Shown: positions 63,885 to 64,000 of the stretch, piece by piece
How the letters are laid out: each line of letters opens with the position of its first letter
Position numbering within the stretch: position 1 is the stretch's first letter
Assembly (NCBI GenBank): GCA_964244655.1
Contig: CAXTJU010000006.1
Location: forward strand, 11,419 to 75,418
Length of the DNA: 64,000 bases
Reading direction: 5' to 3'
Source: LMUY01 sp964244655
GTDB taxonomy: Bacteria; Pseudomonadota; Alphaproteobacteria; Acetobacterales; Acetobacteraceae
Program-made: the position numbers and the translations under genes
Notes under the pieces: generated by a model
Told to the model about the DNA's origin: nothing
What the model saw: only the letters and a program-made list of their open reading frames with translations
Databases searched by the model: none

Positions 63885-64000
63885 GTCCGGCGCGCGGCTC
63901 GGAGGGCATCTCCCCGGCGGGGCCAGGCTCGCGCACGGCATGCTCCGGCGGGCGCTGCTGCTTGCGCCGCCGCAGGTTGGCGCGCAGCGCCGCCGCCTCC
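63877..64000 (-). CDS. C-terminal part of a small basic protein (gene continues beyond window)
   Basis: The minus-strand frame is open from the right edge and ends at TGA 63877-63879. Visible residues EAAALRANLRRRKQQRPPEHA are typical of the basic C-termini of short unnamed alphaproteobacterial proteins (R-A-x-L-R-x-N-L-x-R-R-K), followed by a Gly/Pro/Glu tail. Overlaps the MFS start by eight bases, so same transcript. Function unknown. Confidence 0.65.
   Translation of the reverse strand, partial: EAAALRANLRRRKQQRPPEHAVREPGPAGEMPSEPRAGHA

Overview
This is 64 kb of a high-GC (roughly two-thirds G+C by eye) bacterial chromosome. Protein flavour and gene order point to an alphaproteobacterium, most likely Rhodospirillales/Acetobacteraceae (Roseomonas-like). 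The pointers are dnaK-dnaJ-dapB and hrcA-grpE in one block, purF next to cvpA, S6-S18-L9, a YfgM-like/BamB/Der cluster, a bactofilin, and an FmdA/Urt amide locus with a transporter-fused kinase. The taxonomic call is inference, because no rRNA gene is present. Most of the window is housekeeping chromosome. I saw no insertion sequence, prophage, CRISPR array, tRNA or rRNA.

Layout. 0-5.3 kb: end of dihydroorotase, an antisense lipoprotein, the envelope/ribosome cluster (YfgM-like, bamB, der) and two small stress-type proteins (DUF5872-like, DUF3140). 5.4-7.6 kb: an MFS carrier and a conspicuously AT-rich lipoprotein gene. 7.6-15 kb: SDR, purF and cvpA, then DUF3830 and DUF2171 proteins, cfa, the rpsF-rpsR-rplI operon and fabD. 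15-25.5 kb: lipoproteins, a DUF892 ferritin-like protein behind a 19-bp dyad, nadE, bluB, a Gfo/Idh dehydrogenase, accA, a MAPEG-like protein, two MFS exporters and a GNAT. 25.7-30.3 kb: a tight five-gene operon on the minus strand with two paralogous degenerate EAL-type proteins, an ABC-2 exporter and a histidine phosphatase. 30.3-37 kb: a PPP-type phosphatase, then the heat-shock block hrcA-grpE-dnaK-dnaJ-dapB, in which dapB apparently starts at CTG inside the dnaJ stop.

37-49.3 kb: a PadR operon behind palindromes, then the most distinctive locus. A LuxR-type response regulator and an 1111-residue hybrid histidine kinase, whose sensor half is an NCS1-type transporter plus an eight-cysteine cluster, are transcribed divergently from urtABCDE-fmdA-fmdB. 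A perfect inverted repeat (TACGTC-N4-GACGTA) lies between them. No urease gene is present, so the ABC importer probably feeds an amide to formamidase (ammonia plus formate), with the transporter-kinase as the likely sensor. A block of nested palindromes sits between urtD and urtE.

49-64 kb: SemiSWEET, an orphan amide-type binding protein, rph-rdgB, a bactofilin, an EI24 membrane protein, a PfkB (adenosine) kinase, typA, an intergenic stretch of palindromic repeats, an AmpG-like permease, a tyrosine phosphatase, a 2'-5' RNA ligase, a GAF/HisKA_2 kinase, a second DHA2-type MFS exporter paralogous to that at 22-23.6 kb, and the end of a small basic protein.
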